From UBA9662 sp002729415 (GTDB taxonomy: Bacteria; Poribacteria; WGA-4E; UBA9662): a stretch of 8,468 bases of DNA. Positions 1 to 7,200 of this stretch are shown here, in pieces (positions within the stretch are counted from its first letter, which is position 1; every line of letters begins with the position of its first letter). Location of the stretch: positions 1 through 8,468 of the forward strand of contig PBXZ01000210.1 of assembly GCA_002729415.1 (NCBI GenBank). The letters are read 5' to 3'. The position numbers and the translations under genes were made by a program. Below the pieces are notes generated by a model. That model was given only the letters and a program-made list of their open reading frames with translations, was not told the DNA's origin and made no database searches.

Positions 1-104
1 AAATACACTCAAATTAAACGTCATTAACTGACTGTTAAAAAAAATTCTCTTAAATTTCAGTTATTTAGTACCTGCTCAATGTGGGCTAAGGGATTTACCG
101 TCAA
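1..104. other. AT-rich intergenic edge
   Basis: This AT-rich stretch at the left edge has no ORF with coding character. Part of it (about 75-126), read on the minus strand, may hold decayed remains of the 3' end of the nuclease-family gene that follows. The short inverted repeat TTAAC/GTTAA near position 25 is followed by an A-run on the plus strand. For minus-strand transcripts the T-run therefore precedes the stem, so it is not a convincing terminator for either direction. Confidence 0.5.
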
Positions 105-449
105 TTAAAGCTTCGGGTAGTGCCGTTCACAGACCCTCTTCAGCTTCAGGATTGATCCCTCCGCTTGCACCTGAAAGTCTGGACACGTCAGGTTCCAGAG
201 GATGGGCAACAGTTTACTTGTAAAGGAACCATGCCATTTTCCGCTGGAGACCTTGCAGCCTTTGCTGGATTTGCAGGTTACAGGCTCCAGAGACTCCTGG
301 ATCAGGACTTCATTGCGAGTGTTCTGACAGTCACGGTCTTCGTCAATCCAGTGACGGTAGTTTTTGCGGTTGTACTTCGGGCAGGCCGAAAGCTGAAGGG
401 AGACTAAGAGAAGAAGAATGAAGGAGAGTAGAGACCTCGTCACCTTCAT
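105..449 (-). pseudogene. Truncated HNH-endonuclease-family lipoprotein
   Basis: The 114-residue product starts with a lipoprotein signal peptide: a basic start, a Leu-rich core at residues 6-20 and the lipobox LSAC, with Cys23 as the lipid site. Next comes YNRKNYRHWIDEDRDCQNTRNEVL-type sequence (residues 26-49) and a C-x-V-x-SGKWHG stretch (65-73). From memory of the family, these match the front half of secreted HNH nucleases in which Y-x-R-x-x-Y-x-x-W-I-D-x-D-x-D-C-x-x-T-R-x-E-V-L is followed by a DIDH-V-P-L-K-x-A-H catalytic block. That block is absent here, and the last ~40 residues look unrelated. Another minus frame (about 75-213) gives fragments resembling the missing half, such as SGASGGIN and LPEALIDGKSL, which suggests frameshift plus deletion. 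No ribosome binding site is visible, and a palindromic repeat begins 12 nt upstream of the start codon. Intact families of this type run to about 200 residues. A short expressed lipoprotein is the alternative. Confidence 0.6.
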
Positions 450-460
450 GACTATTCAAA

Positions 461-625
461 TTTGGCTCATGTCGGCAAATAGGTGAAGCGATGACACCTA
501 GGAAGGTAGCGCCGGGTGGCGCACCGGCGCTTGCGCCTGCAAAGACCGCTTATCAGGGCGTGAGCACGGGTGTACCGCCCCGTGCTACCAGATCGCATTT
601 CACCTGTTTCCCGACATGAGCCAAA
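461..625. repeat. REPIN/MITE-like palindromic element, full copy
   Basis: The element is bounded by perfect 15-bp inverted ends (TTTGGCTCATGTCGG at 461-475 and its complement at 611-625). Similarity between the arms continues inward (AGGTGAA, GCGAT, GGTAGC) so that the whole is an imperfect palindrome of roughly 75-bp arms. Each arm contains its own hairpin headed by GTAG: GTAG plus GCGCCGG/CCGGCGC at about 506-530, and on the minus strand GTAG plus CACGGG/CCCGTG at about 562-588. A GTAG head followed by an imperfect palindrome is the layout of REP sequences mobilised by RAYT (TnpA_REP) transposases, and two in inverted orientation make a REP doublet. I see no clear target-site duplication and no transposase in the window. 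Confidence 0.7.
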
Positions 626-631
626 ACATTA

Positions 632-661
632 ATGCCAGAATATCATGTTTAATCATATAAT
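632..661 (+). promoter_or_regulatory. Candidate promoter for the EamA transporter
   Basis: A perfect TATAAT lies at 656-661 and an ATGCCA hexamer, matching TTGACA at four of six positions, lies at 632-637 with an 18-bp spacer. Transcription would begin near 668, about 50 nt before the start codon at 720. The -35 is weak and the prediction rests on the -10 alone. Confidence 0.3.
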
Positions 662-719
662 CAAAGGCCTGACCCCTATTGTGTCAAATAAATTCCAAGG
701 ATTTTAGATCTAGGCAGAA

Positions 720-1598
720 ATGGCGATTACTTTCCGTTCGGCAATGGTGATTTCGCTTATTCACGCGCTTTGGGGGGGAAATCCGGTGGCAGTCAAATTC
801 GGACTCCAGGTATTTCCTCCGTTGTGGAGCGGTTTCCTTCGTTTTTCCATCGCCATTCTCTGCATTCTTGTTTGGGCCCGGTTCAAGGGTATTCCAATGA
901 TGCTGAAGCGTGAGGAACTGAGGCCTTTTTCCATCCTCAGTTTCATTTTTTTCATACAGATCTGGCTCATGAATGCCGGTTTTGAACTTTCTTCAGGAGT
1001 CATTTCGTCGGTCCTGATTTCGACGTTTCCACTGTTTGCCGCTTTTTTCTCGCACTTAATGATCAAGGGAGACCAGTTGACCCTGTTGCGCACATTGGGG
1101 TTGGCGATCGCGTTTTCGGGAACAAGCCTGATCGTAATGCGTCGTGGAGGACTCAGTGTTGAGGAATTTTCGGCGTGGGGAGCAGCGATCGTCCTGGTTA
1201 GTGCCATGCTGCTTGGATTACGGCTGATCCTCTCCGCTCAGATGGTGAGGCAAACCGAGCCAACAAGGGTGGTGGTCTGGATGATGATTCTTGCCCTCTG
1301 GGCCTTCATGCTGGGAGGGCTGATCTTCGAGGAAATCAGATGGGAAAACCTGGACTGGCCGCCCCTCGTGGGGATCCTCTACCAGGGGGTGGTGATCGCC
1401 GGATTCGGGTTCATGGCCATGGGGTTGATCTATAAATTCTACAGCCCGACCCTGGTATCAAGTTTCGGCTTCATTGCCCCGGTCTGCGGCGTGCTGCTCT
1501 CCGCCTGGCTGCTCCAGGAACCCCTCACCTGGAGCATCGCCATTGGTACTGTCTGCGTTGGTGTCGGACTCGTCCTGATTGCCATTTCAAAAGTCTGA
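720..1598 (+). CDS. EamA/DMT-superfamily transporter (RhaT/YdcZ-like permease)
   Basis: This 292-residue inner-membrane protein has the usual length and build of drug/metabolite transporters: about ten hydrophobic segments in two EamA halves (residues ~8-140 and ~152-290). Family hallmarks include HALWGGNPVAVKFGL (15-29) with FPPL and the LRF at 40-42 near the N-terminus, a short basic loop after TM2 (ARFKG), and in the second half YSPTLVSSFGFIAPV (241-255) followed by LLQEPLT (264-270), the conserved Glu-Pro before the last helices. Such proteins export or import small metabolites, amino acids or drugs. The substrate cannot be read from sequence. The ATG at 720 gives a complete first helix. 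AGG at 712-714 is only a weak ribosome binding site. The gene stands alone between two copies of the palindromic repeat and converges on the minus-strand genes. Confidence 0.92.
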   Translation: MAITFRSAMVISLIHALWGGNPVAVKFGLQVFPPLWSGFLRFSIAILCILVWARFKGIPMMLKREELRPFSILSFIFFIQIWLMNAGFELSSGVISSVLISTFPLFAAFFSHLMIKGDQLTLLRTLGLAIAFSGTSLIVMRRGGLSVEEFSAWGAAIVLVSAMLLGLRLILSAQMVRQTEPTRVVVWMMILALWAFMLGGLIFEEIRWENLDWPPLVGILYQGVVIAGFGFMAMGLIYKFYSPTLVSSFGFIAPVCGVLLSAWLLQEPLTWSIAIGTVCVGVGLVLIAISKV

Positions 1599-1753
1599 AC
1601 TGGCTGAAAATCCATTCGTCTATCCACTGTTTCAGGAAAATATTCTAAAAACTCTTCTCCCTCGTCCACAACTTTTTGCTGGATCTTCACCCTTTTCATT
1701 CTGCACGAAGTCGCATAATCCATGGGAAGGTTTTTAATGAGTCAGGTGTCATA
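1599..1753. other. Intergenic spacer between EamA gene and repeat copy
   Basis: No gene is supported here. A minus-strand open frame (1439-1723) crosses it, but most of that frame is the antisense of the transporter and its ATG lacks a ribosome binding site. No GC-rich stem followed by a T-run marks the transporter's 3' end. Confidence 0.5.
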
Positions 1754-1821
1754 AGGGCGTGAGCACGGGTGTACCGCCCCGTGCTACCAGATCGCATTTC
1801 ACCTGTTTCCCGACATGAGCC
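1754..1821. repeat. Half copy of the REPIN/MITE-like element
   Basis: These 68 bp are identical, base for base, to 555-622 in the full element. They include one GTAG-headed hairpin (minus strand, about 1762-1787) and the outer inverted end up to CCGACATGAGCC. The matching left arm is missing, so this is a solo REP-like unit or a truncated element. It ends six bases before the stop codon region of the neighbouring SBBP remnant. The complete identity over 68 bp suggests recent spread or conversion. Confidence 0.8.
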
Positions 1822-1827
1822 TCAAAT

Positions 1828-2085
1828 TTATTGTTTGACTCCATCTGAGTTGAACTTCACAAGAAAGAGGTCACTCTCCCCTGAGTTGGTATTCCCGTTC
1901 AATCCCCCTTTAGTTTCACCTGTTACATAGATGTTGTCCCAAGAGTCCACCGCAACACCACGACCGAAATCACCTGAAGAAGTTCCAAATTACTGGGTCC
2001 ACTGTTTGGTTCCACTTGAGCTGTATTCCACGAGAAAGAGGTTCCAACCCCTCGAATTCGCCCGCTATTCCGTCCATTTGATCCG
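1828..2085 (-). pseudogene. Broken SBBP (beta-propeller) repeat protein remnant
   Basis: Read on the minus strand in the frame ending at TAA 1828-1830, the sequence gives two partial SBBP repeats: NLFLVEYSSSGTKQWTQ, an in-frame TAA at 1990-1992, then FGTSSGDFGRGVAVDSWD and NIYVTGETKGGLNGNTNSG, ending in DLFLVKFNSDGVKQ. These are the hallmark YVTG, D-x-F-(L/V)-V-K-(Y/F) and GTS motifs of SBBP (seven-bladed beta-propeller) repeats, usually found in long secreted or surface proteins. The internal stop replaces the Gln of the usual WTxQ(F/L)GTS and would need only one C-to-T change (CAA to TAA). Near 2065 the homology jumps frame. The upstream side (2086-2170) contains five N bases. Either the gene is decayed or the sequence is poor here; two separate lesions favour decay. 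Confidence 0.65.
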
Positions 2086-2213
2086 AGCCTGAAGAACNAC
2101 TCCAATCTCCANCCATCCGAGTTCAGAGTTGCAACTTGTTTGTTGGCATCAACTGCANCCGGGNCAGGNCACAGTCTGACAGAAAATTAAAAATAAGCAT
2201 CCTGCTAATGCGT
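2086..2213. other. Low-quality intergenic stretch with ambiguous bases
   Basis: N bases occur at 2098, 2112, 2158, 2164 and 2169, the densest cluster in the window. On the minus strand a short open stretch (AVDANKQVATLNSDGW and onward) runs towards the SBBP remnant, but it does not match an SBBP repeat and cannot be assigned. A 4-bp stem with loop GGA followed by T-rich sequence (about 2183-2207, minus) lies just after the stop of the lipoprotein gene and is too weak to call a terminator. Confidence 0.5.
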
Positions 2214-3176
2214 CTAGGAGCTTTCAGCAACAACGAAGGGAGAGATCTTGAGAGGCAGGCTGCGGTTGTTGGAGGAATCGGTGAGAGTCAGAGAACAGTC
2301 GTCGTAGGCTCCGGGTTCGTTGGTCAGCAGGGCGATGTGGTTGACCCCCGCAACCGCCCTGTTGACGTTGCCTTTGCACTTTCCGCTGAAGTTGAGGGTT
2401 CCGGACTTGGAGGTTTTGAACGAGTAGCTCGGCCGGTCAGTGGATATCTTTTCCGGTACAGGCTTGATCTCTGCGAGAACAGGTGGTGTGGCATCGATCC
2501 GGATCGTGCCTAGGGCCAGGGGTTCACTGGTGTTCCCAGAGGCATCCCTCAGAGTCAGTTCACAGTCGCTGAACTGTCCGTCACCTGGAAAGCGGATGAG
2601 AACCTTGTTCTGCCCCTCAGTGATTTGCTGTGGGGGTCCACTGCAATTGCCGTCATGGGCGAGCGTTCCCGGTTCACTTGCGTGGAGACTCATTGCCGCA
2701 GTCCTGCCCACGACCCTCGGGGTCACCCCCATTCCGGCAGTGAGTTCTGGTGCCGTGAAATCCACCGTGAATGCCGGAACCTGCAGGGGTGCGCTTGTGT
2801 TGCCCGACGCATCGGTCACCTGAAGGACACAGTCATCGTAGGTTCCTTCAACCATGGCGACAAATTTGATGTGGTGATCTCCCATGAGTGCATTCGTGGT
2901 TGATCCGATGCAACTGCCTGAATAACGGATCTTCCCGGGTTCCGAACTCCTGAATCCAAATGAAATGATGTTGCTTCCATCCAGAGGCGGGGTCTCGATG
3001 AGGGATAGAACAGGGGGGGAAGTGTCGTTCAAAATGGAGGATGAAACTGGCTGGTTCAAGTTTCCTGTTTTTGCCAAGTCACGATGTTCAGATTCCTTGT
3101 GTGTTTCTGGACTGCATGCCGTCACCAGAAAAATCATGAAACTTACTGAACTGATCAACCACGGTTTCCAGAACAT
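2214..3176 (-). CDS. Surface lipoprotein with three Ig-like modules
   Basis: The 320-residue product begins MFWKPWLIS, followed by a hydrophobic core and the lipobox VTAC, with Cys21 lipidated and Ser at +2, compatible with outer-membrane sorting. After a polar linker (22-50) come three modules of 89 residues (about 53-141, 142-230, 231-317). Each has F/I-D-x-T-A/P-P at the junction, a Cys pair (C89/C116, C178/C205, C267/C294, always 27 apart) and TDASGNTS-like ends, typical of bacterial Ig-like strands. The open frame extends to 3275, but the ATG at 3174-3176 is chosen because GGAGG precedes it by 5 nt and the signal peptide begins there. The function is probably structural or adhesive, with no catalytic motif. 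The same module occurs in the large protease gene at 4264-8468. Confidence 0.85.
   Translation of the reverse strand: MFWKPWLISSVSFMIFLVTACSPETHKESEHRDLAKTGNLNQPVSSSILNDTSPPVLSLIETPPLDGSNIISFGFRSSEPGKIRYSGSCIGSTTNALMGDHHIKFVAMVEGTYDDCVLQVTDASGNTSAPLQVPAFTVDFTAPELTAGMGVTPRVVGRTAAMSLHASEPGTLAHDGNCSGPPQQITEGQNKVLIRFPGDGQFSDCELTLRDASGNTSEPLALGTIRIDATPPVLAEIKPVPEKISTDRPSYSFKTSKSGTLNFSGKCKGNVNRAVAGVNHIALLTNEPGAYDDCSLTLTDSSNNRSLPLKISPFVVAESS
2226..3020 (-). repeat. Three 267-bp Ig-like module repeats in the lipoprotein
   Basis: The three modules repeat with an exact period of 89 codons as judged by their cysteines. They are strongly diverged from each other at DNA level, so this is an old duplication rather than a recent slippage array. 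Confidence 0.7.
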
Positions 3177-3181
3177 TTTCA

Positions 3182-3186
3182 CCTCC
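3182..3186 (-). promoter_or_regulatory. Ribosome binding site of the Ig-like lipoprotein
   Basis: GGAGG on the minus strand stands 5 nt before the ATG at 3176. It decides this start over the longer frame to 3275, whose extra 33 residues are not hydrophobic and would bury the signal peptide. Confidence 0.75.
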
Positions 3187-3297
3187 AAGAAATCAAGACT
3201 TAAATCAAATTTGCTCATTGTTGAAAATTCAGATGGTTTCTTTCTTCCTGAAAACAATACCCGGATTTTTGCCAAGCCAAATGGTTCAACTGCATTC

Positions 3298-3492
3298 TCA
3301 CTGCTTGTTGCCGGAAGAGTTGTACTTCACCACAAAGAAGTCTGAACCTCCCATCTTGGTGTTCCCGTCGAGGTCTCCTTCGGTTCTCCCCGTCACGTAG
3401 ATGTTGTCCGAGGAATCCACCGTCACTCCTTGCCCACGGTCATATACAGAGGTCCCCAATTGTTTCGTCCACTGTTTGACTTCGCGCTCCAT
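3298..3492 (-). pseudogene. Single SBBP beta-propeller repeat remnant
   Basis: The 64-residue frame is almost exactly one SBBP repeat: VKQWTKQLGTSVYDRGQGV, then TVDSSDNIYVTGRTEGDLDG and GGSDFFVVKYNSSGNKQ, ending in TGA. Intact SBBP proteins carry many such repeats after a signal peptide. Here there is neither a signal peptide nor a ribosome binding site before the ATG at 3492, and homology begins right after the first four codons. The fragment ends at the same repeat position (KQ-stop) as the remnant at 1828-2085, so that may be the natural C-terminus of the parent proteins. It may be translated as a small peptide, but a leftover of a deleted gene is more likely. Confidence 0.6.
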
Positions 3493-3597
3493 TTAAAAGG
3501 ATGTGATGGATTTCTAACTCAACAGTTTTTACGTCTCTCGCCTTCGGTAGATGATTCTTTCGGAGGGGAGGATTGCGTTTTCTCGGTTAGTGTTTAT

Positions 3598-4101
3598 TTA
3601 TTTTTGTGCTTCTTTTCTCACCCATGCGCCTTGCTCTGTTTCCAGGAAACTCTTGAATCGAGGTACATCTATTGACTGAATGAAACGAGCCGCTGAAATC
3701 CGTACATGCGCATTTTGGTGATTCAATAAACGAGCGGCTAACTCTTTTACTCTCTTTGGCTGAGTTTTGGTAAAACCTCGTTTCAATGCCTCAAATCCAC
3801 GGCGTGCCATAGGTGCAAATGATTTATCTGCGGTACTCTCCAAAAAAGTAGCTACGTTTTCTGTGGGAAACAGTGACAACGCCTCAAGTGCTCGAAATCG
3901 CAAATAGTTGATTAATAATTTGTCTTCGGCAATTTCTATCAAAACTCTGTCTGTTCCCTCTCCCAGACGCTGAAATACCTCAACGTCCAGACTCCAATGT
4001 CGTCCTTCTAGCAGCTCCATAACTTGAGATTTTTCCGGAGCGGCAACTGCGATTCCTGTTAAATAACTGAATAAAGCACAAATGATAAATACATACTTCA
4101 T
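3598..4101 (-). CDS. Exported HEAT-repeat protein
   Basis: The 167-residue product starts MKYVFIICALFSYLTG and has a Sec signal peptide with likely cleavage after AVA or VAA (about residue 20-22). It is not a lipoprotein, as there is no lipobox Cys. The mature part is alpha-helical with HEAT-like units: LLINYLRFRALEALSLFP (about 63-80), FAPMARRGFEALKRGF (about 95-110) and HVRISAARFIQSIDVPRFKSFL (about 131-152), containing the usual R-x-x-A-A/L-x-x-L pattern. Such proteins act as protein-binding scaffolds; no enzyme residues are seen. The frame is open to 4224, but the ATG at 4101 has AAGGAG 4 nt upstream and opens directly into the signal peptide. It lies downstream of the large protease on the same strand, with a candidate promoter of its own, so it may serve that protein or be independent. 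Confidence 0.82.
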   Translation of the reverse strand: MKYVFIICALFSYLTGIAVAAPEKSQVMELLEGRHWSLDVEVFQRLGEGTDRVLIEIAEDKLLINYLRFRALEALSLFPTENVATFLESTADKSFAPMARRGFEALKRGFTKTQPKRVKELAARLLNHQNAHVRISAARFIQSIDVPRFKSFLETEQGAWVRKEAQK

Positions 4102-4105
4102 GATA

Positions 4106-4111
4106 CTCCTT
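4106..4111 (-). promoter_or_regulatory. Ribosome binding site of the HEAT-repeat gene
   Basis: AAGGAG on the minus strand is 4 nt from the ATG at 4101. It supports this start over upstream in-frame ATGs at 4212 and 4224, which lack a comparable site. Confidence 0.75.
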
Positions 4112-4144
4112 TTCCCGGTGATAGTTGTTCCTGAATATTCATTT

Positions 4145-4173
4145 ATATTACTATCCGTCTGTATCTGTGTCAG
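4145..4173 (-). promoter_or_regulatory. Candidate sigma-70-type promoter for the HEAT-repeat gene
   Basis: On the minus strand CTGACA (4168-4173, five of six matches to TTGACA) is followed after exactly 17 bp by TAATAT (4145-4150, four of six matches to TATAAT). Transcription would start near 4138, leaving a leader of about 37 nt that contains the AAGGAG site. The surrounding DNA is AT-rich, so chance matches are possible. Confidence 0.4.
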
Positions 4174-4189
4174 TACTGGTGCTATTATC

Positions 4190-4264
4190 TCAAATTGTTT
4201 TTGATTCAGCATCGCAGCCGACAACGAGCAATAAGATTGAGATTATTACAAATCTTTTCAACAT
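4190..4264 (-). CDS. Possible 24-residue lipoprotein peptide, or truncated lipoprotein start
   Basis: The start ATG overlaps the TGA stop of the large protease gene in a TGATG arrangement, typical of translational coupling. The frame encodes MLKRFVIISILLLVVGC, a textbook lipoprotein signal peptide (two basic residues, a hydrophobic core, lipobox VVGC), then only seven more residues, DAESKTI, before TGA. Reading through that stop adds an acidic DNSTSTDTDTDG stretch and then another stop, which looks like the linker of a normal lipoprotein. It may therefore be the remnant of a longer lipoprotein gene, or a genuine tiny lipoprotein. The length is too short for statistical support. Confidence 0.35.
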   Translation of the reverse strand: MLKRFVIISILLLVVGCDAESKTI

Positions 4265-7200
4265 CATTTTGTACGTAATGACCTCAAGTATTTTTTAAGT
4301 GGTTCCTTTTCCGTGCTATCAAGTGTTTGAAGAAGTTTTTGGTATCTATTGAATGCCTTCTGGTCTTCACCGGTTAATCTACTATTCCGATGTAAAGATT
4401 TAACTTGAATCATTTCTTGTTCCTTCTCCCTCATTATTTTATCAACTGATTTTTCATTAAGAGTCCTGTAAGACCTCGGAGTTCCATAAACTTTTAATCC
4501 AGTCATTGCAAAACAACTACTCCAAGATTGACTGGACTTGCTATATTGATAATAACAACCACTAGTTATTCCAGAATTTGACGAATTCATTGTAAAAACA
4601 TAATATTGACTAATAATACTGCTACTATCATCAAGAATGTCCCATGTCCCATCTGAAGTTGAATAAGTTCCAGTAATTACATTATCATATTCATTTGTTC
4701 CATAATTATAATAATTATAATCACTTGTTCTTCTGTTCGAAATAGAACTCATTAAGGCGTAATTGTTCCAAGTAGATATTAGCGTATATGTAAATTTCCA
4801 GTACCCAATACTTCTTGCAGCAATAGTGTAGTAAGTGTTTTCACTTGTTGAATTTGTCCAAAATGGGTTGCATGCTGAAGTTAATACTGCTGGGACATAA
4901 GTTGCAGAATCAAGAAGAATGTTGCTCCCTGAAGTAGTCACGGTATTATAAGAACCATCCCACCATGTCAGTCTTGTATTTGAACTACTATAAGAGCCCT
5001 GAACTGCATAAGTGTAATCGCTTACAAGGCACCCATAAATAAAACTATCACTTTTCCAATCCAATGCGATAGTGTTGTCGCTATATTTTACCCAAGCACT
5101 AACATAGGAAAAAGCAGTTGTGAACCCACTTGATGTCTCATATTGACTACTCAAATAATTCCCAGAAAAATCCTTTACTCCAGTGGCCACTCTGATCTTA
5201 TATGTAGTTGATGAAGACAAACTTGAAGAAGGTGTGACTGAAAAAGTCTTATAAGAATTTGATTCTGATGGTGATGACGACATCTGGACACATGTACTGA
5301 AATTGTTAGATGATAATTGAATGGTTCCGGAACAAGAAGTCCCAGATGAGTTAGTGGTGACCGAAGTGGTATCTATTGGCTCGGAGAAAGTCACTGAGAT
5401 GGATGAAGATAATGATACTGATGTGGTTCCATTTGATGGGCTGGTGGATGCTACAGTGGGGGAGGTGGTGTCTGGATTTGTGTCTATATTTGCAATTGGT
5501 GAATACTTCAAAACGTATTGCTGATAACTGGATAATGTATCATTTTTTTTCCCGGCAGCTTGTGATGATGATGACCAAGTAGTCCAGAACATTAAATTTT
5601 CTGCTCCATACCCATCGCATTCTTCTGCAGATACTGTCCCACTGCTGTTACTATCACGGCTAATTGCACATTCTGGAGTGTCTGACAAAATATCAAAACT
5701 AGTTCCTCCTCTTTCAGATGTATGGAACAATCCAAGCAGGTGCCCCATTTCATGAGCAGCGGTTTCACCGAGCAGTTGTGAGTTTAGTGTGCTTCCAGTT
5801 GCATGAGGAGTGAGAAAGTTCAACACTCCATTCCAAGAATTTGCNATCTTCATTGATCCCGGTATTCCTGCAGCAACACCTAAATAACTCCCGGACGACT
5901 GGTCTTCAACAAAAAATAAATTCACAGCATCTGTAGACCCCTGTGAAACAAGAGCGGAAGTTGTTGAATCAGTAAATGTATCAGATACTGAGGCATATTG
6001 ACTGTCACTAATTGTGATTGTGCTTTTTATATTAAGAGTGATTCCATTTTTTGCATATATAACGAACATTACACTCAATGCCTCTGAAATATCACTGGCC
6101 GTCCAAGTTGTTCCAGTGATATAGGGTTGAATGTCTATGATTGCATTAGAAGGAGTAGTACCACTACGCATGATTAGTTTTACCCGATCGTTAGGGTAGT
6201 TTTTAAATGTCCATGTTCCAGCTTTTGCACTGAAGCTAGGGGACTGTGGGACCAGAACATTGGCATATCCATAGCGTCCCGTACTTCCGGATACTTTATT
6301 ATATAATGCTGAATAAGAACTTAAGATATTCGTTCCATCAGGATCAGTAAGAGAATAAAACCCAACCAGTGAATTGTTATCTAGGAAAGTGGATAACAGA
6401 AAAGAAATACCATTGTTAGGTACTACAAAAGATCCGGCAAGATATCCGTCGTTTCCGAAGGTTTGAGCGACTTCTACCGGTGTTATTGCTCTTTGATCTA
6501 CAACAAATGACGTTAATGTAATTGTATTACTTACATTCCCAGAAGAATCAGTAACTGTAATTGTACAGTCAGAATAAGTTCCATCACTCAAAGCAACAAG
6601 GGTTATTGTGTTGTTTCCACTAGTTGCAGAGATTGTTCCTGATGAACAGGAACCTCCATAGATGATGGTTCCTACTTCGGTTGATGCAAAAGTGTAATTT
6701 GGTGTGGAGTCACTGGTTGGCGTAGTTACAGCCGTTATCAGGGATATGTATGGTGCAGTTGTATCCACCACAAATGTATTCACACTCAATGCACTGCTGG
6801 CATTTCCTGCAGAATCTGTAACGGTGATGGTGCAGTTGCTATAGGTCTCTGCACTCAGTGTGTTGAATGCAATGCTATTGCTGCCTGAAGAAGCAGAGGT
6901 TGTAGAACTGCTGCAGCTTCCCCCGTAGCTTATAGTTCCTGCTTCGTTTGAACTGAATACGTAACTTGGGGTGGTGTCATTGGTCGGGGTGGTGACTGCC
7001 GTCACCTGAGCCACAGTCGGTGCAGTGGTATCAACGGTGAATGAACTGACCGCAAGTGTTTTACTCTGATTGCTGGCATTGTCCGTCACCCTGACGGTGC
7101 AGTTGCTGTAGGTTCCGTCAGCCAGGGCATTGAAAGTGATGGTGATGTTGTCTGCAGCGGCAGATGTGGTCGAACTGCTGCAGTTCCCGCCATAGGTGAC

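Noticed and set aside
22..45. Inverted repeat with an adjacent A-run as a terminator
   Set aside because: The five-bp stem is short, and on the strand where the run would be T it lies before the stem rather than after it.
1439..1723. Minus-strand frame of 94 codons overlapping the end of the transporter gene
   Set aside because: More than half is antisense to the transporter, there is no ribosome binding site before its ATG, and no domain is recognisable. The first ~40 residues look mildly protein-like but this is not enough.
2183..2207. Hairpin and T-rich tract after the lipoprotein stop as a terminator
   Set aside because: The stem has only four base pairs with a three-base loop and the T-run is interrupted.
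3177..3275. Longer N-terminus for the Ig-like lipoprotein
   Set aside because: A good GGAGG site 5 nt before the ATG at 3176 and the immediate lipoprotein signal peptide decide the shorter start.
1923..3400. Open frames of 60 to 127 codons opposite or across the SBBP and lipoprotein region
   Set aside because: They are antisense or out-of-frame shadows of the better-supported minus-strand coding sequence; none has a recognisable domain or ribosome binding site.
4102..4224. Longer N-terminus for the HEAT-repeat protein
   Set aside because: The extra 41 residues lack a signal-like start and a ribosome binding site, and they would bury the clear signal peptide beginning at 4101.
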